64,000 nt of DNA from CAKRJP01 sp963597615 (GCA_963597615.1 CAVBQS010000022.1:72620-136619); one strand, 5' to 3'; positions 18,193 through 27,770 are shown, counted from the stretch's first letter. The notes: generated by a model from the sequence alone, not told the origin. Numbers and translations: made by a program.

Positions 18193-18924
18193 CTACCTTT
18201 TTCCATAACCCCTTGGAGTCACCATATGACCGTCAAGCACCTTGGTATCCTTATTTCCGACGAAAACGGTGGTAAACATATCCACTTTTGTATCTCTTAA
18301 TTCCTTCAAGGTCATTATTCCAAAATTCTGGCCTTCTCTTGCTATATTTCGCACAATTCCACAAACCGTTTCCGGTGATTTATACTGTAATAAGATATTA
18401 CAAGCTTTCTCAAGATAGTCAAAACGTTTCTTACTGGAAGGGTTGTAGATGGCAATAACTAAGTCCGCCCAGCCTGCTGCCCTAAGTCTTTTTTCAATCA
18501 GTTCCCAGGGGGTCAAAAGATCACTGAGGCTTAAAATACAGCAGTCGTGACTTAAGGGAGCTCCTAAAACGGCACTGCCTCCAAGGGCCGCCGTCACCCC
18601 AGGAATTACATCTAATTCCACCTGGGGATAGTCTTGTCCCACCTCATACATAAGACTTGCCATACCATAGATTCCCGAATCTCCACTGCACACCATAGCC
18701 ACCTGTCGCCCTTTTATAGCTTCCTCAAAGGCCATTTGACAGCGGTCCACTTCTTTTCGCATAGGAGTGGTAAGAAATTCCTTTTCCGGAAAATGCCGCC
18801 GCAAAAGCTCTATATATACGGTATAGCCTACAATCACATCACTAGCTTCCAAGGCCCTTGCAGCTTTTATGGTCATATCTTCATAGGCTCCGGGTCCCAT
18901 GCCAACTACATATATTTTACTCAA
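18193..18924 (-). CDS. cbiH: Cobalt-precorrin-3 C17-methyltransferase
   Basis: SAM-dependent methylase that performs ring contraction chemistry at C17. Signature segments are VVGMGPGAYEDMTI at the N-terminus, VCSGDSGIYGMA (about residue 80) and the C-terminal TTVFVGNKDTK. The 243 residues correspond to a CbiH domain alone, without the extra C-terminal domain found in some clostridial versions. Confidence 0.94.
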   Translation of the reverse strand: MSKIYVVGMGPGAYEDMTIKAARALEASDVIVGYTVYIELLRRHFPEKEFLTTPMRKEVDRCQMAFEEAIKGRQVAMVCSGDSGIYGMASLMYEVGQDYPQVELDVIPGVTAALGGSAVLGAPLSHDCCILSLSDLLTPWELIEKRLRAAGWADLVIAIYNPSSKKRFDYLEKACNILLQYKSPETVCGIVRNIAREGQNFGIMTLKELRDTKVDMFTTVFVGNKDTKVLDGHMVTPRGYGKR

Positions 18925-18944
18925 ATCTTTTCTCCTGTTTTCTA

Positions 18945-19982
18945 TTACTTTATTATGGCAACAGCCACCGTTACTCCATCCATGGCTTGTTTTCTCACTA
19001 GAAGGTCGCCATTTTCCCCGGCTCCCAAAAGAGCGGCCCTTTCACACACATTGTCCACTCCCGTGATACTTTTTACAAAAGCGGATTTTGTAAAATCTCC
19101 AGCTACTTTTTTTAGCTCCTCTGAGCTATAAAAATAGGCAGGGATCCGGTGGCCTTTGCAAAAGTCCTGGATTCCTTTCTCTTTTGCTTTCAAATCAATG
19201 CTACATAGGCTTTTCACTGCCTCAATAGAAAGGTCCGCCTCTCCCAAGGTTTTTTTAACAGTTCGTTCTATCTTAACACTATCTGTATCTTTTTTACAGC
19301 CAATTCCAAGGATTAAGGACTTTGGAATTAACCTCAAAGCTTTTTCATTTTCTCTAGGTTTCTTAATTCCAATGTAAATTTCTGCCTCTTTGCTGTCACA
19401 AGCCGGGCATAGTTCTTTGACCCCTTTTAAATCTTCTTTGATTTTTAAATCCATACTTTCTTCCACATATACAAAAAGCTTTTTACCTTCTAATATTTTG
19501 GCAGAAATATCCTTGGCTTTTTTTGCATCTGTAATTACCAAATGATGTTTTTTTGCAAATACATCCACCGCCCATTTTCCAGATAGATCTGTGGCTGTTG
19601 TAATAACAGCTAGCATAGGCTCTCCAAAAAGCGTGACAATTTTCTCTGCCAATTCATTGGCGCCTCCCACATGCCCCGACAAAACAGGAATACAGTACTT
19701 TCCCAGCTCATCAATTACCAATACTGCAGGATCCTTGTATTTATGTTCCACAAAAGGGGCAATGCTTCGAACTGCAATTCCCACAGCTCCCACAAAAATC
19801 AAGGCATGGCAATGAGAAAATTCTTCTTTTGTTATGCTAGATAAAGACTCCTGTCTATAGGAGGTATCCCCTCTCCATTTACTAAAAAGAAAGGTTTTAT
19901 CTTCAGAAGTCTCCAACAGGTCAGCCAGCCTGTTTGCTATATTTTTTCCATTCTTTGTAAAGTAAATAATTGCAATCTTCAT
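18945..19982 (-). CDS. cbiG: Cobalt-precorrin-5A hydrolase
   Basis: Opens the delta-lactone of cobalt-precorrin-5A and releases acetaldehyde, a step confined to the anaerobic route. The 345-residue protein has the N-terminal domain (FVGAVGIAVRSIAPFVEHK, PVLSGHVGGANELA) and C-terminal domain (LGIGCKKDTDSVKIE) of CbiG. Its presence, with cbiD, identifies the pathway as the cobalt-early branch. Confidence 0.94.
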   Translation of the reverse strand: MKIAIIYFTKNGKNIANRLADLLETSEDKTFLFSKWRGDTSYRQESLSSITKEEFSHCHALIFVGAVGIAVRSIAPFVEHKYKDPAVLVIDELGKYCIPVLSGHVGGANELAEKIVTLFGEPMLAVITTATDLSGKWAVDVFAKKHHLVITDAKKAKDISAKILEGKKLFVYVEESMDLKIKEDLKGVKELCPACDSKEAEIYIGIKKPRENEKALRLIPKSLILGIGCKKDTDSVKIERTVKKTLGEADLSIEAVKSLCSIDLKAKEKGIQDFCKGHRIPAYFYSSEELKKVAGDFTKSAFVKSITGVDNVCERAALLGAGENGDLLVRKQAMDGVTVAVAIIK

Positions 19983-20009
19983 ATTTAGCTACGAATTTAT
20001 GGCTTCCTC

Positions 20010-20792
20010 CTACCCCTTTGTCTCTTCCTTTGCCTGCCGAAATTCTGTGGAAAATCCAGGATCATAAAGCTTAGAACGATCATAGCCTGTCTGGCTTACC
20101 ACATCTCCCACTATAATCAAAGCCGTTTTTACGATACCATGAATTCTGGCAGTCTCCTCCAAAGTTTCCACTGTACAAATATAAGCTTCTTCCTCCGGCC
20201 AGCTAGCCTTATACACAAGGGCTGCCGGGGTTTTGGGAGAATACCCACCTGCAATTAATTCTTTCGTTAAATTCTTTAAAAGCCCCGTGCTTAAGAAAAG
20301 AACCATGGTGGCTTTATGTTTTGCAAAAGAAGTGATGCTCTCCCTCTCTGGCACCGGTGTTCGCCCTGCCATTCTGGTAATCACCAGGCTCTGAGAAATA
20401 TCTGGCAGGGTATATTCCATTCCAAGGGCTGCTGCCGCTCCACAAAATGAGCTAACTCCCGGGCACACCTCATAGGATATATTGCTTTCATCCAGAAGGT
20501 CCATCTGCTCACGAATGGCACCATAGATACTTGGGTCTCCTGTGTGAAGCCGCACCGTCATAAGACCTGCTTCCTCATCCTTAATAATAACCTCCACAAC
20601 CTCCTCCAAGGTCATATGGGCACTATTGTAAATCTTACAATCTTCCTTTGCCTCTTTTAAAAGCTCTGGGTTTACCAAAGATCCTGCATAGATAATGACA
20701 TCTGCCTTCCTAAGAAGATTTTGCCCCCTGACAGTAATAAGATCTACGGCCCCTGGACCTGCACCAATAAAATAAACCATTTTATTTTCCAT
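20010..20792 (-). CDS. cbiF: Cobalt-precorrin-4 C11-methyltransferase
   Basis: SAM-dependent methylation of C11. Typical segments are FIGAGPGAVDLITVRG, VRLHTGDPSIYGA and CPGVSSFCGAAAALG. 260 residues. The start overlaps the end of cbiL by 11 bases, giving translational coupling. Confidence 0.95.
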   Translation of the reverse strand: MENKMVYFIGAGPGAVDLITVRGQNLLRKADVIIYAGSLVNPELLKEAKEDCKIYNSAHMTLEEVVEVIIKDEEAGLMTVRLHTGDPSIYGAIREQMDLLDESNISYEVCPGVSSFCGAAAALGMEYTLPDISQSLVITRMAGRTPVPERESITSFAKHKATMVLFLSTGLLKNLTKELIAGGYSPKTPAALVYKASWPEEEAYICTVETLEETARIHGIVKTALIIVGDVVSQTGYDRSKLYDPGFSTEFRQAKEETKG

Positions 20793-21492
20793 CCTTTACA
20801 AAAATAATCGTATAATATCCTGCCGTCTCCGGAAAGTTTTCCACCCCTCGACAAATGGCTTCATCCTTCATACAACAATTCTCCGCCATAACTAGCTTAG
20901 AATCCAGACCCCCAAATTCTTCCAGCAAAATTTCTTTCAGATTCCCATATTCTCTTCCTGCCTTCATAAAAATCTTAGTTCCAGGAAGTTTAAGAGCCTC
21001 CTTGACATCATAGGAAGCGGGAATAATATGAATTTGCTCTTGCTTGCTTCCCAAATGAAGCCCTGCCTTGGCTGCTGCCGCTAAGAACGAAGAAATTCCA
21101 TTCACAATCTCCACCTCACAGCCCCGATCTGCAACTCTTTCATGGATATACATATAGGTAGAATAAATGGTAGGATCTCCCAAGGTCAGAAAAGCCACAT
21201 CCTGTCCCTGCTTTAAAAGGTCAATAATTTCTTCCGCCGCCTGTCTATGACTTTCTTCCAGCTTCTTTTGGTCCTTAGTCATAGGCATAGCAATCCCTAA
21301 AATTGTTTTTTCAGAAAGTCCAATCCCAACCTTTTGATCCAGCTGATCTACAATGGAATAAGCCACTGTATCCTTTGGATTTTTTCCCGGCACAGCAAGA
21401 TATTTGCAAGCAGAAAGGATTCTGACTGCCTTTAAAGTCATAAGTTCTGGATCTCCCGGACCAATTCCAATTCCGTATAATTTACCCTTCAT
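20782..21492 (-). CDS. cbiL: Cobalt-precorrin-2 C20-methyltransferase
   Basis: First methylation after cobalt insertion, at C20. The tetrapyrrole methylase pattern is clear: YGIGIGPGDPELMTLKA, AFLTLGDPTIYSTYMY and VNGISSFLAAAAKAG. 236 residues. It lies immediately after cbiD at the head of the operon. Confidence 0.94.
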   Translation of the reverse strand: MKGKLYGIGIGPGDPELMTLKAVRILSACKYLAVPGKNPKDTVAYSIVDQLDQKVGIGLSEKTILGIAMPMTKDQKKLEESHRQAAEEIIDLLKQGQDVAFLTLGDPTIYSTYMYIHERVADRGCEVEIVNGISSFLAAAAKAGLHLGSKQEQIHIIPASYDVKEALKLPGTKIFMKAGREYGNLKEILLEEFGGLDSKLVMAENCCMKDEAICRGVENFPETAGYYTIIFVKDGK

Positions 21493-21508
21493 GTAAACTT
21501 CTCTCTTT

Positions 21509-22636
21509 CTATGGAAGCAATTCTTCCGCTTTCTCAGTCATTCCCAAAATTCCATACACATTAGAAAAAGTAATGGCCCCTACAGGGAAGGCACCTGCCA
21601 CCCGGTATTCCATGTGGCTTTTGACCCCGTCCATGACATACTTTATCATAGAATTTCTCTGGTCTGGCTTACATTTTGCTAGGGCATCATCGGTGGTCAC
21701 TGCATTTAAGATCTCTAAGACCTGGTCTACAGGAAGGCCTGCCCTTATAGCGGCTGCCCCTAAAAGTTCCATCCTACAGTCCGCCCACTTGGAATGAGTA
21801 TTCATAATTCCTCCGGACACCTTCACAAGCTTCCCTATGTGACCTACATATAGAAAGCCTTTACAGCCAAGTTCTACAGCCATATCCAAAGTTTCACCAA
21901 TATAGTTACTGCAGGTTACCACTTGGCTGGCCTTAATTCCATAAGTCTCTTCCAGAAAATGCAGGCCATAATTTCCAGGTGCCGCAATGAGGTAACCAGT
22001 CTTGCTCTCTGAAAGTTTTACCCGCATTTCTACCCGAATGGTGTCTTTAATAGCCTGCTCACTCATAGGCTCCACAATGCCACTAGTTCCAAGAATGGAA
22101 AGTCCACCCTGGATTCCAAGCCTGGGGTTAAAGGTTTTAGCCGCCAGGACTTCCCCCTCTGGAATGGAAATTTCCACCTGAATTCCTCCCTCATAGCCAT
22201 AGGCCTCACAGGCTTCCTCCACTTCATTTTGGATCATTCGCCTGGGAACCCGGTTAATTGCCGCCGCTCCCACAGGCTGGTCTAAGCCTTCCTTGGTAAC
22301 CCTTCCAATGCCAAGACCCCCATCAATGAAAATACCTTGAATCAGACTTTTCTGTACCTTACTGTAAACCAATACACCGTTTGTAATATCTGGATCATCC
22401 CCGCTGTCTTTTTTCACGGCACAGCTAACACTAACCAAGGTTTCTTTCCCTTGCCCACTAGTAGCGTATTCAAAGGAAATCTCCTGAATTTCCAAATTTT
22501 TCTTTCCCCCCCTAGGAAGGCAAATTTCTACCTTATATACTTTTTTTCCTGTAAGCAGCATGATTATAGCAGCTTTCGTAGCCCCCTGGGCACAGGTTCC
22601 TGTGGTATATCCACTTCTTAATTTATTCAAAGTCAA
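21509..22636 (-). CDS. cbiD: Cobalt-precorrin-5B C1-methyltransferase
   Basis: Methylates C1 in the anaerobic route. The N-terminal RSGYTTGTCAQGATKAA is the family hallmark; SILGTSGIVEPMSEQA and CSNYIGETLDMA follow. The start codon is TTG: AGGAG lies six bases before TTG at 22636, and another TTG six bases further on is possible. 375 residues. It is the first gene of the cobalamin operon and lies only about 28 bases from the predicted transcription start. Confidence 0.94.
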   Translation of the reverse strand: MTLNKLRSGYTTGTCAQGATKAAIIMLLTGKKVYKVEICLPRGGKKNLEIQEISFEYATSGQGKETLVSVSCAVKKDSGDDPDITNGVLVYSKVQKSLIQGIFIDGGLGIGRVTKEGLDQPVGAAAINRVPRRMIQNEVEEACEAYGYEGGIQVEISIPEGEVLAAKTFNPRLGIQGGLSILGTSGIVEPMSEQAIKDTIRVEMRVKLSESKTGYLIAAPGNYGLHFLEETYGIKASQVVTCSNYIGETLDMAVELGCKGFLYVGHIGKLVKVSGGIMNTHSKWADCRMELLGAAAIRAGLPVDQVLEILNAVTTDDALAKCKPDQRNSMIKYVMDGVKSHMEYRVAGAFPVGAITFSNVYGILGMTEKAEELLP

Positions 22637-22670
22637 AGCAAACTCCTGTCTGATTTTTTAGCTAGGAAAG

Positions 22671-22699
22671 ATTATACACGAATAACTTACTAAGGTCAA
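22671..22699 (-). promoter_or_regulatory. Promoter of the cobalamin operon
   Basis: On the minus strand a TTGACC -35 (22694-22699) and a perfect TATAAT -10 (22671-22676) are 17 bases apart. The predicted start near 22664 leaves a leader of under 30 bases before cbiD. No room exists for a cobalamin riboswitch between this promoter and the gene, and the sequence upstream is the queA terminator. Confidence 0.85.
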
Positions 22700-22704
22700 A
22701 AAAT

Positions 22705-22745
22705 AGGGTCTTTTAATAAGCTTCCACCGCTTTTTAAAAGGCCCT
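22705..22745 (-). terminator. Bidirectional terminator after queA
   Basis: A 12-bp stem (22705-22716 with 22734-22745, one G-T pair), extended by AAGC/GCTT, is followed on the minus strand by ATTTTTTG and on the plus strand by TTTTTC. It ends the pheST-queA transcript just before the cobalamin promoter. Confidence 0.88.
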
Positions 22746-22780
22746 TTTTCACACTTTATCTTATTTATAATAGGTTTCCA

Positions 22781-23818
22781 CTACATTTCATCGGTTATAA
22801 ACATAGCATCCCCAAAGGAAAAAAAACGATATTCTTTCTCCACCGCTTCCTCATAAGCCGCAAGGACATGTTCTCTTCCAGCCAAAGCCGATACCAACAT
22901 AATTAAGGTAGACTCTGGCAAATGGAAATTGGTAATGAGGCAGTCTAAAACTTTAAATTTGTATCCCGGATAAATAAAAATCTCTGTCCATCCGGAGCAT
23001 TCCTTTAAATGGCCTGTCTCATCAGCGGCAGATTCTATGGTTCTGCAGCTGGTGGTTCCCACACAGATTACCCGGTGGCCACTATCTTTGGCCCGATTGA
23101 TTTTCTCTGCCTCCGAAGCCTCAATTTGGTAAAATTCCGAATGCATATGATGCTCTAAAATATTATCTACCTTTACCGGCCTAAAGGTTCCAAGACCTAC
23201 ATGCAAGGTAACGTGAGCAATCTCCACACCCATGTCCTTGATTTTCTCAAGGAGCTCCGGTGTAAAATGAAGTCCTGCAGTAGGAGCCGCCGCTGATCCG
23301 GAATGCTTGGCATAAACGGTCTGATAACGGTTTTTGTCTTCCAACTGGTGGGTAATGTAAGGCGGCAAGGGCATCTGGCCTAATTGATCTAAGATTTCCT
23401 CAAAGATTCCCTCATATTCAAAATGGATCAGACGGTTTCCTTCATCTACCACATCTAGGACCTCTGCTTTTAGGAGGCCTCCACCAAAACTAACTCTGGC
23501 TCCTGGTTTCATTTTCTTTCCAGGCTTTACCAAAGTTTCCCAGATATCATTTTCCTTTCGTTTCAAGAGAAGGACTTCCACTTTTCCTCCTGTAGACTCC
23601 TTCTCTCCAATAAGCCTGGCAGGAATAACTTTAGTGTCATTAATAACAAGACAGTCCCCAGGCTTTAAGAAATCTGGGATCTCTCGAAAAACATGGTGAC
23701 TAGTCTCTCCGGTCTTTTTATTTAGCACCAGTAATCTAGAACTGGAACGATCCTCCAGAGGATCCTGGGCAATCTGATCCTCTGGAAGATTGAAAAAAAA
23801 GTCTTCTTTTTTTAACAT
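22781..23818 (-). CDS. queA: S-adenosylmethionine:tRNA ribosyltransferase-isomerase
   Basis: Makes epoxyqueuosine from preQ1 in the wobble position of GUN tRNAs. Conserved segments are FNLPEDQIAQDPLEDRSSSRL at the N-terminus, LVINDTKVIPARL, AAPTAGLHFTPELL and THVTLHVGLGTFRP-type sequence, and ITNFHLPESTLIMLVSA. 345 residues. It follows pheT by 21 bases and precedes a strong terminator. Confidence 0.96.
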   Translation of the reverse strand: MLKKEDFFFNLPEDQIAQDPLEDRSSSRLLVLNKKTGETSHHVFREIPDFLKPGDCLVINDTKVIPARLIGEKESTGGKVEVLLLKRKENDIWETLVKPGKKMKPGARVSFGGGLLKAEVLDVVDEGNRLIHFEYEGIFEEILDQLGQMPLPPYITHQLEDKNRYQTVYAKHSGSAAAPTAGLHFTPELLEKIKDMGVEIAHVTLHVGLGTFRPVKVDNILEHHMHSEFYQIEASEAEKINRAKDSGHRVICVGTTSCRTIESAADETGHLKECSGWTEIFIYPGYKFKVLDCLITNFHLPESTLIMLVSALAGREHVLAAYEEAVEKEYRFFSFGDAMFITDEM

Positions 23819-23839
23819 ACTATTTTCCTCAGGTATGGC

Positions 23840-26260
23840 TTATTTACGAAGCTCAATACCCATTCCTTCTAATTCTGTCAGGATTTTCTCCATTGCAGCA
23901 GCCACATCTGCATCCTCAAGAGTACGATCCTTTCCACGAAATACAATGGAGTAAGCCACTGATTTAAAGCCAGCCTTAATCTGCGCTCCCTCATAAAGAT
24001 CAAAGAGCTGATAACTTTCAAGATGCTTTCCGCCTCGTTTTTCAATGACTTCCTCTACCTGACCTACCATAATAGATTTTGGCATTACCATACTAATGTC
24101 ACGAGTTACAGCTGGGAACTTGGCAATTCCTGTGTATTTTCTATCAAAGGTAGCTCTTGCCACGATTTCTGGCATATCTAAAACTGCCACATAGGCTCTG
24201 GTTCCGATGTTGTAGTTATCTGCAACATCGGGGTGAACTTCTCCCAGGTATCCGATAACAGTTCCGTCGTAGATAATATTTGCCTGTCTTCCTGGATGCA
24301 AGAAATTCTTTCCTGCCTTAGGATCATAGGTCTCTTTCTCATGAAGGCCTACCTTCTCAAGGAACTCTTCTACTACCCCCTTCATGCTAAAGAAGTCTCC
24401 ATCTCCATACATTCCTAAAGTAAACTGCATACGCTCCTCAGGAAGTTCTGTAAGAGGAAGGGCCTTTGGAAGATACACATTTCCTAGCTCATAAAGTCTT
24501 ACATTTTTATTTCTACGATTGTAGTTCGTTGCAAGAGAAGTCAGCATTCCATTTAAAGAAGTAGTTCTCATAACTGAGTAATCTTCTCCCAGTGGATTGC
24601 TGATGGCAATGGCCTGACGAAGCACATCATCTGCATCTAAATTTAATTTATCAAATACCTTAGGGCTCTCAAAAGAGTAGCACATTCCCTGGCTAAAACC
24701 GCAGAATTCTGCAATATCTCTTGCTACTTCCTCTACACGAAGTTTAAATGGAAGCTTACCTGTAGTAGCTTCACCACTTGGAAGGGTCGTTGGGATCTTA
24801 TCATATCCGTAGAATCTTGCCACCTCTTCAGCTACATCAGCCGGACGAAGAAGGTCCTGTCTAAAGGTAGGTGCAATCACCTCATTTTTCTCAGGGTCGT
24901 AGGCAAGTTCAATTCTCTTAAAATAAGAAAGCATATCTGCCTTGGAAATGTCTGTTCCCAAAAGCTTATTAACTGCATTTTCATCAAATGGAATATGTAC
25001 CGGCTCTCTCTTTACGGGATATACATCTACCATACCACCTACAACTTGGCCGGCACCCATCTCTTCTACCAACTGGCATGCGCGGTTAATTGCTTCCTCT
25101 GCATTGTTTGGATCCAAGCCCTTATCAAATTTAGCAGAAGCGTCGGTACGAAGTCCTACCTTCTTGCTAGAACGACGAATGTTGGTTCCATCAAAGCAAG
25201 CAGCCTCAAAAAGCATGGTCTTTACATTATCCGTGATCATGGAGTTTTCTCCACCCATGATACCTGCAATACCTACCGATTTTTCTCCATCACAGATCAT
25301 AAGAACGTCCTCGTTCATCTGTCTTTCCTGGCCATCTAAGGTAGTAAATTTCTCATCTGCCTGGGCATTTCTTACAATAATCTCGTGTCCTGCAAGGGTA
25401 TCCAGATCATAGGCATGCATTGGCTGACCATATTCTTCCATTACATAGTTGGTGATATCCACCAGGTTGTTAATTGGGCGAATACCTACAGAAGCCAGTC
25501 TTCTTTGCATCCACTCTGGAGATGGTCCGATCTTAATATTCTTTACCACTCTTGCACAATATCTTGGGCAAAGCTTTTCATTTTTAACGGTTACTTTAAT
25601 ATAATCATTTACATCTTCCTGATTGCCAGTCTTTGTAACTACCGGTGGGCAAAAGCTTTTGTTAAAGGTAGCTGCAGCCTCTCTAGCAATACCGATAACG
25701 CTGTAGCAGTCCACACGGTTAGATGTAATTTCATACTCAAAAACAGTATCGTGAAGTCCTAAAACTTCCACTGCATCTGCTCCTACTTCCACGTCGTCAT
25801 GGAAAATGTAGATTCCCTCTTCCGGAGCTTCCGGATACATGTCACGGTTAGATCCAAGCTCTTCAATAGAGCACATCATTCCGAAGCTTTCCACTCCACG
25901 AAGTTTTCCTTTTTTGATTTTGATTCCACCTTCTACTCTAGAGCCAGCCTCATGGCCACCTGCCACGCGACCACCAACTAAAACTACAGGAACCTTAGCT
26001 CCCTCAAAGACATTCTGAGCACCTGTAACAATCTGAATCGTCTCAGTTCCTACATTTACCTGACAGATAACTAATTTATCTGCATCTGGGTGTTTTTCAA
26101 TCTTATCGATCTGGCCAACCACAATCTTCTCTAAGTCAGCATCCTGTCTTTCATATCCTTCAACCTTGGTTCCGGACAATGTCATTGCATCCATATATTC
26201 CTGAGCTGTCACTTCAAGCTCCGGAACATAGGCTTTTATCCATGATAATGATGTATTCAT
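23840..26260 (-). CDS. pheT: Phenylalanyl-tRNA synthetase beta subunit
   Basis: Beta chain of the alpha2-beta2 enzyme. Domain order is the tRNA-binding EMAP-like domain (about 40-150), the B3/B4 editing domain (about 210-390), B5, the catalytic-like core and a C-terminal ferredoxin-fold anticodon-binding domain (FPAVTRDISMVMP to the end). 806 residues is the normal full length. Confidence 0.97.
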   Translation of the reverse strand: MNTSLSWIKAYVPELEVTAQEYMDAMTLSGTKVEGYERQDADLEKIVVGQIDKIEKHPDADKLVICQVNVGTETIQIVTGAQNVFEGAKVPVVLVGGRVAGGHEAGSRVEGGIKIKKGKLRGVESFGMMCSIEELGSNRDMYPEAPEEGIYIFHDDVEVGADAVEVLGLHDTVFEYEITSNRVDCYSVIGIAREAAATFNKSFCPPVVTKTGNQEDVNDYIKVTVKNEKLCPRYCARVVKNIKIGPSPEWMQRRLASVGIRPINNLVDITNYVMEEYGQPMHAYDLDTLAGHEIIVRNAQADEKFTTLDGQERQMNEDVLMICDGEKSVGIAGIMGGENSMITDNVKTMLFEAACFDGTNIRRSSKKVGLRTDASAKFDKGLDPNNAEEAINRACQLVEEMGAGQVVGGMVDVYPVKREPVHIPFDENAVNKLLGTDISKADMLSYFKRIELAYDPEKNEVIAPTFRQDLLRPADVAEEVARFYGYDKIPTTLPSGEATTGKLPFKLRVEEVARDIAEFCGFSQGMCYSFESPKVFDKLNLDADDVLRQAIAISNPLGEDYSVMRTTSLNGMLTSLATNYNRRNKNVRLYELGNVYLPKALPLTELPEERMQFTLGMYGDGDFFSMKGVVEEFLEKVGLHEKETYDPKAGKNFLHPGRQANIIYDGTVIGYLGEVHPDVADNYNIGTRAYVAVLDMPEIVARATFDRKYTGIAKFPAVTRDISMVMPKSIMVGQVEEVIEKRGGKHLESYQLFDLYEGAQIKAGFKSVAYSIVFRGKDRTLEDADVAAAMEKILTELEGMGIELRK

Positions 26261-26294
26261 ACTTTACTCCTTCTATCTCCTGTTTATATCCCTA

Positions 26295-26348
26295 GATGAT
26301 TGCGAAACGCTTGAATTCATCATGGATTATCTTCGTTTTGCATTCATC
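26295..26348. repeat. Imperfect 15-bp inverted repeat between pheS and pheT
   Basis: GATGATTGCGAAACG (26295-26309) pairs with CGTTTTGCATTCATC (26334-26348), 13 of 15 positions, around a 24-base loop. There is no T run, so it is not an obvious terminator; it may affect message stability between the two subunit genes. The core GCGAAACG recurs in another hairpin at 56.8 kb. Confidence 0.4.
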
Positions 26349-26370
26349 TATGCCTATTTTTACTATGTCG

Positions 26371-27390
26371 TTAGAACTGCTTTAAGAATCGGATATCGTT
26401 CTCATACAGTAAGCGCATGTCGTCGATTTCGTATTTTAGTAGGGCGATTCTCTCTAATCCTACACCAAAGGCAAATCCGGTATATTCTTCTGGGTCGATT
26501 CCGCACATTTCTAATACGTGGGGATGTACCATTCCACAACCTAAAATCTCAATCCAGCCTTCGCCTTTACAGAAACGGCAGCCCTTGCCTCCACACTTAA
26601 AGCAGGATACATCTACCTCTGCACTTGGCTCTGTAAATGGGAAATGATGAGGACGGAATTTGGTCTTTGTATCTGGTCCAAATAATTCTTTTGCAAATTC
26701 TGCCAAGGTTCCCTTTAAGTCTGCAAAGGATACATTCTTATCAATTACCAAGCCCTCAATCTGATGGAAGGATGGTGAGTGAGTTGCATCCACTTCGTCT
26801 GAACGGAATACTCTTCCCGGAGAGATCATTCGAATTGGAAGCTGGCCTTTTTCCATTACACGAGCCTGTACTGAAGATGTCTGGGTACGCAGCACAATGT
26901 CCTTATTAATATAGAAGGTATCCTGCTCATCCTTCGCCGGATGGTCTGCCGGAATGTTTAACTTCTCAAAGTTATACTCATCATATTCCACTTCCGGTCC
27001 TTCCACTACCTCATAGCCCATTCCTGTAAAGATTCTCTCTACTTCTTCTAAGGCAATGGTATTTGGATGACGATGACCTACCAAGTTTTTCTTAGAAGGC
27101 AGGGTAACATCAATGACTTCCTGTTTTAACTTCTCTTCTCTTACGGCACGCTCTAATTTTGCCTTACTCTCTTCTAATAAAGACTCAATAGCAGCTCTGG
27201 TCTCATTTACCATCTGTCCCACCTTCGGTCTCTCCTCCGGTGCAACATCCTTCATTCCTTTTAATACTGCGGTAAGTTCTCCCTTCTTTCCAAGAAACTT
27301 TACCCTGACATCATTTAAAGATTCCAAACGATCCGCATTCTCAATGGCTGCGATAGCTTCATCTTTGATGTTCTGCAACATGTTTTTCAT
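26371..27390 (-). CDS. pheS: Phenylalanyl-tRNA synthetase alpha subunit
   Basis: Catalytic alpha chain. It has an N-terminal coiled coil (1-90) and class II synthetase motifs: HPNTIALEEVERIFTGMGYE, the TSSVQARVM-type motif 2 region, FRSDEVDATHSPSFHQIEG and motif 3 GFAFGVGLERIALLKY. 339 residues. It is read from the T-box leader upstream, and pheT follows after 110 bases. Confidence 0.97.
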   Translation of the reverse strand: MKNMLQNIKDEAIAAIENADRLESLNDVRVKFLGKKGELTAVLKGMKDVAPEERPKVGQMVNETRAAIESLLEESKAKLERAVREEKLKQEVIDVTLPSKKNLVGHRHPNTIALEEVERIFTGMGYEVVEGPEVEYDEYNFEKLNIPADHPAKDEQDTFYINKDIVLRTQTSSVQARVMEKGQLPIRMISPGRVFRSDEVDATHSPSFHQIEGLVIDKNVSFADLKGTLAEFAKELFGPDTKTKFRPHHFPFTEPSAEVDVSCFKCGGKGCRFCKGEGWIEILGCGMVHPHVLEMCGIDPEEYTGFAFGVGLERIALLKYEIDDMRLLYENDIRFLKQF

Positions 27391-27454
27391 ATTCGTTTTT
27401 CCTTTCCTATAGGTTTTTTGTATAAGCGATCTAGGAACGAATTTTCCTAATAAA

Positions 27455-27727
27455 TAAAAAAGGACTCGTCCCTAACTAGGGACGAGTCTTATATACCCGT
27501 GTTACCACCCTGATTCATATAGCTCTTAGGCTCTATGCACTCATTGTCTGCGTAACGTGCAGCTTGCGTCATCCTCTACTACTTCTTAATACAAGATTCA
27601 AGAATGCAGTTCACGTGGGAAAGTCAATTATCATCTGAACCAAAGGGAACTTACAGCCGGTGATTCCCTCTCTCTGTTGGAAAATCATAATCTTAAAAAC
27701 ACGATCATTACCTTTTTTCTTCATACC
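27455..27727 (-). promoter_or_regulatory. T-box riboswitch controlling pheS-pheT
   Basis: The T-box sequence AGGGTGGTAACACGG lies at 27511-27497 (minus) and is followed by a terminator: a 10-bp perfect stem GACTCGTCCC/GGGACGAGTC (27463-27488) and TTTTTT. Uncharged tRNA-Phe should pair with the T-box and stabilise the antiterminator. A TTC triplet (Phe) at 27604-27602 is a candidate specifier codon, but I could not fold stem I with certainty. Confidence 0.92.
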
Positions 27728-27733
27728 TTAACA

Positions 27734-27761
27734 ATTCTATCATATGAAGAAAATATGTCAA
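27734..27761 (-). promoter_or_regulatory. Promoter of the pheST T-box leader
   Basis: Minus-strand TTGACA (27756-27761) and TAGAAT (27734-27739) with a 16-base spacer. It lies directly after the ptsH stop codon and drives the leader described separately. Confidence 0.8.
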
Positions 27762-27770
27762 GGCATTTTT

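Noticed and set aside
22637..22780. Possible cobalamin riboswitch upstream of cbiD
   Set aside because: The gap is 144 bases, over half of it terminator and promoter, and no B12-box sequence was seen.
24942..25412. 156-codon plus-strand open frame inside pheT
   Set aside because: Antisense to a conserved synthetase gene; Ser/Thr/Pro-rich shadow sequence.
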